From a virus: a DNA stretch of 64,000 nucleotides. Positions 62,333 through 64,000 of the stretch are shown piece by piece. The position numbers and the translations under genes were made by a program. The stretch is from positions 1 to 64,000 of IMG/VR virus record IMGVR_UViG_3300036792_000284. One strand, written 5' to 3'. Numbering within the stretch: position 1 is the first letter of the stretch; each line of letters starts with the position of its first letter. Under the pieces are notes generated by a model, which was not told where the DNA came from, ran no database searches, and saw only the letters and a list, made by a program, of their open reading frames with translations.

Positions 62333-63480
62333 GCGTGCTCCATGATGCTTTTCATCTCGGCGAGGGAGGCCGGGCCGGCCTGCTCCGGAGCGATCGGTGC
62401 CGGAGGTGGGCACAGACGGCGGCCGACCTCGGATATGGCCAGCGACAGGGCCGTCTCGCGGTCGTCCACCCGCACCTTGGTCTGCAGGTCCCACAGCACG
62501 TGCATCGCCGCCGACACCCGCCCCGCCCCGAGACGGCCGATAAGCTCCTGGCGGGCGGCGAGCGCCTGCCCCTGCGCGGCGACGTCTCCCCCGCAGGCCA
62601 GCACCAGCAGGTCCCGCAGGCACCGGACCAGCTCGCGGGTGACGTGCCCGGGGTCGCCGTGGGCCGACAGCGCCTCGTCCACCGCGGCGTACATGGCAGT
62701 GGCGTTGCCGTCGGCGGCGGCGGTCAGCAGCGCGGGTGCGAAGTCGGTCTCCCCGGTCAGCTCGCGCCACATCTCCAGGGAGCCGATGCCGACGCTGGCC
62801 ACCTGGTCGAGCCGCACCACGGCGTCGCGCATCGCCCCGCCGCTCGCCTCGGCGATGGCGGTCAGCAGCGCGGGCTCGGTCGAGAATCCCTCGGCCTGGC
62901 AGATGTGCGCCAGCCGGTCGCGGATGACGGGCACCGTCAACGGGTCGAACCGGAACGGGCTGCAGCGGCTGCGCACCGGCCTCGGCACCTTCTCGAACTG
63001 CGTGGTGACCAGGATGAACACCACGCCCGGCGGCGGCTCCTCAAGGACCTTCAGGATGGACTCGAACGCGGCGTCGGACAGGCCGTGCGCCTCATCGATG
63101 ATGTAGACCTTGTACTTCCCGCCAACCGAGCCGTAGTAGGCCCGCTCGCGGATAGCGCGGATCTCCGCCACCGTGCCGTTGCTGGCCGCGTCCAGCTCCT
63201 CCACGTCCAGGCTGGTGCCGTCGTCCACCGCCCGGCAGCTCGTGCACGCGCAGCACGGCCACTCGGCCGCCTTGCCCGGCGGGGTCTCGCAGTTGAGTGC
63301 CTTGGCCACGATGCGAGCCATGGTCGTCTTGCCCGACCCCCACTTGCCGTAGAACAGCATCCCGCCGGGCACGGTCTGACGCTTGCACATCAGGTACAGC
63401 AGCGCCACCGCCGGCCGCTGCCCGGCGACGTCGCCGAACATGGCCGGGCGGTACTTCTGGGCCAGTGCGCCCTCGCTCAT
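62329..63480 (-). CDS. dnaX: DNA polymerase III gamma/tau-like clamp-loader subunit
   Basis: A 383-residue protein. Walker A GKWGSGKT (45-52), zinc module cysteines 76-82, Walker B region IIDEAH (127-132) and sensor/arginine finger SRC (171-173) are all present in DnaX order, followed by a helical collar domain. Shorter than bacterial tau, with no polymerase-binding tail. Suggests the phage replisome uses a sliding clamp. Confidence 0.9.
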   Translation of the reverse strand: MSEGALAQKYRPAMFGDVAGQRPAVALLYLMCKRQTVPGGMLFYGKWGSGKTTMARIVAKALNCETPPGKAAEWPCCACTSCRAVDDGTSLDVEELDAASNGTVAEIRAIRERAYYGSVGGKYKVYIIDEAHGLSDAAFESILKVLEEPPPGVVFILVTTQFEKVPRPVRSRCSPFRFDPLTVPVIRDRLAHICQAEGFSTEPALLTAIAEASGGAMRDAVVRLDQVASVGIGSLEMWRELTGETDFAPALLTAAADGNATAMYAAVDEALSAHGDPGHVTRELVRCLRDLLVLACGGDVAAQGQALAARQELIGRLGAGRVSAAMHVLWDLQTKVRVDDRETALSLAISEVGRRLCPPPAPIAPEQAGPASLAEMKSIMEHA

Positions 63481-63734
63481 TCAGGCCTCCTCGTGATGGT
63501 GGTGCCGAGAAACACCGGGGCCGCGGCGGCAGGCTCCCGGACTTCGACAGGCAGACCGGCCGCGCAGACCGGACCCGGCTGCACCGCGCGGCGGTGCCCG
63601 AACTCGGCGCCGCAGTCCTCATCGCTACAGGCGAAATAGACGACGTCGCCGTCCTGCTCGGGCTCTGCCACCCCGCCGCACTGCGGGCAGCTGGCGCTCT
63701 TCTCGAAAAACGCGGGCTCAGGCGGCCTGGTCAA
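63477..63734 (-). CDS. zinc-ribbon protein
   Basis: An 85-residue product: ASCPQCGGVAEPEQ and YFACSDEDCGAEFGH form a C-x2-C ... C-x4-C ribbon. Likely TTG start at 63734 overlapping the upstream gene; its stop overlaps the clamp loader ATG. Confidence 0.65.
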   Translation of the reverse strand: MTRPPEPAFFEKSASCPQCGGVAEPEQDGDVVYFACSDEDCGAEFGHRRAVQPGPVCAAGLPVEVREPAAAAPVFLGTTITRRPE

Positions 63735-63849
63735 CGGCCTGCTCTGGCTCCAGCTCGGCGGGCGCGGGGACCCGGGTGAATCCAGGTCCCGCCCAGTTGT
63801 CGGTGTCGTCTGGCGCAGTCCCGAAAGGCTGGCCGTACTGGTGGGTCAT
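63718..63849 (-). CDS. 43-residue acidic peptide
   Basis: MTHQYGQPFGTAPDDT start, ending ELEPEQAVDQAA. ATGA overlap with the upstream gene and 17-bp overlap with the zinc-ribbon gene. Unknown. Confidence 0.5.
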   Translation of the reverse strand: MTHQYGQPFGTAPDDTDNWAGPGFTRVPAPAELEPEQAVDQAA

Positions 63850-64000
63850 TGTGCAGCCTGGGATATCCACAGGTCCCTCCACAGGGTGTGAAGATCGGGT
63901 ACCTGTAATACGCCGACCCCCGCGAGCGCCGCGATTACCTTCCCTTCGGCTTCGTCAGCGCACCGCGGGCAGAACTGCCCGGGCCAGGGGACGTCCAGCA
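63846..64000 (-). CDS. partial small Cys-containing protein (window edge)
   Basis: Only the last 50 codons are in the window: WPGQFCPRCADE followed by a helical end (TLWRDLWISQAAQ). Looks like the C-terminal zinc site of another small protein of the same cluster. Confidence 0.5.
   Translation of the reverse strand, partial: LDVPWPGQFCPRCADEAEGKVIAALAGVGVLQVPDLHTLWRDLWISQAAQ

Noticed and set aside
1-64000. Integrase, attachment site or replication origin
   Set aside because: I searched by eye for recombinase motifs, tRNA-borne attachment repeats and iteron clusters and found none that I could support.

Overview
The window reads as the structural half of a large, tRNA-rich, high-GC double-stranded DNA phage of an actinobacterium. 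It has a siphovirus gene order, dense ATGA/GTGA/TGATG start-stop overlaps, many GTG starts, strong G/C third-position preference, a DivIVA-like protein and LysM plus lysozyme-like lysis genes. Host assignment (Streptomyces or a relative) and phage status are inferred from gene content; no integrase or host chromosomal gene is visible.

Nearly everything is on the minus strand and is best read from right to left. 64.0-62.1 kb: clamp-loader (DnaX-like) ATPase and small zinc-ribbon proteins. 62.1-59.9 kb: a methyltransferase and two glycosyltransferases. 59.7-54.1 kb: phage proteins of unclear role and the large terminase. 53.8-48.2 kb: a tRNA island with 33 recognisable tRNA genes covering all 20 amino acids, two homologous structured RNAs, two loci that look like circularly permuted tRNA genes, HNH endonucleases and tiny ORFs. 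48.0-39.3 kb: a secreted protein, an inserted HNH module, portal (its start is frame-shifted), MuF-like head protein, prohead protease and decoration protein. 39.2-28.5 kb: major capsid, a capsid-proximal repeat protein, connector/neck genes and tail terminator. 28.3-26.5 kb: an endonuclease VII-type homing gene and a GT4 glycosyltransferase. 25.3-21.9 kb: two cysteine-peptidase-like proteins, a LysM/lysozyme-like protein and holin-like membrane proteins. 21.9-4.4 kb: major tail protein, tail assembly chaperones with a lambda-type -1 frameshift, a 2066-residue tape measure, distal tail protein, minor tail proteins and a 1548-residue tail hub/fibre. 3.5-1.0 kb: a chain of very small coupled genes ending in a fragment of a TGT-like enzyme.

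Three protein genes with convincing signals run the other way: a GntR/UTRA repressor (0.16-0.9 kb) with its own promoter and operator-like palindromes, a DivIVA-like coiled-coil protein (3.72-4.37 kb), and a small membrane protein in the tRNA island. A fourth tiny plus-strand ORF at 51.0 kb has a perfect Shine-Dalgarno.

Most unusual signals: (i) two tRNA-like loci whose 3' half precedes the 5' half, each with exactly 65 nt between the halves; (ii) a repeated pair of about 112-nt RNAs with compensatory base changes in several helices; (iii) seven tRNAs with C instead of the near-universal U at position 33; (iv) a CGATT element placed exactly 8 nt before nine start codons and 34-44 nt before five others, suggesting a phage-specific promoter or leaderless-initiation signal.
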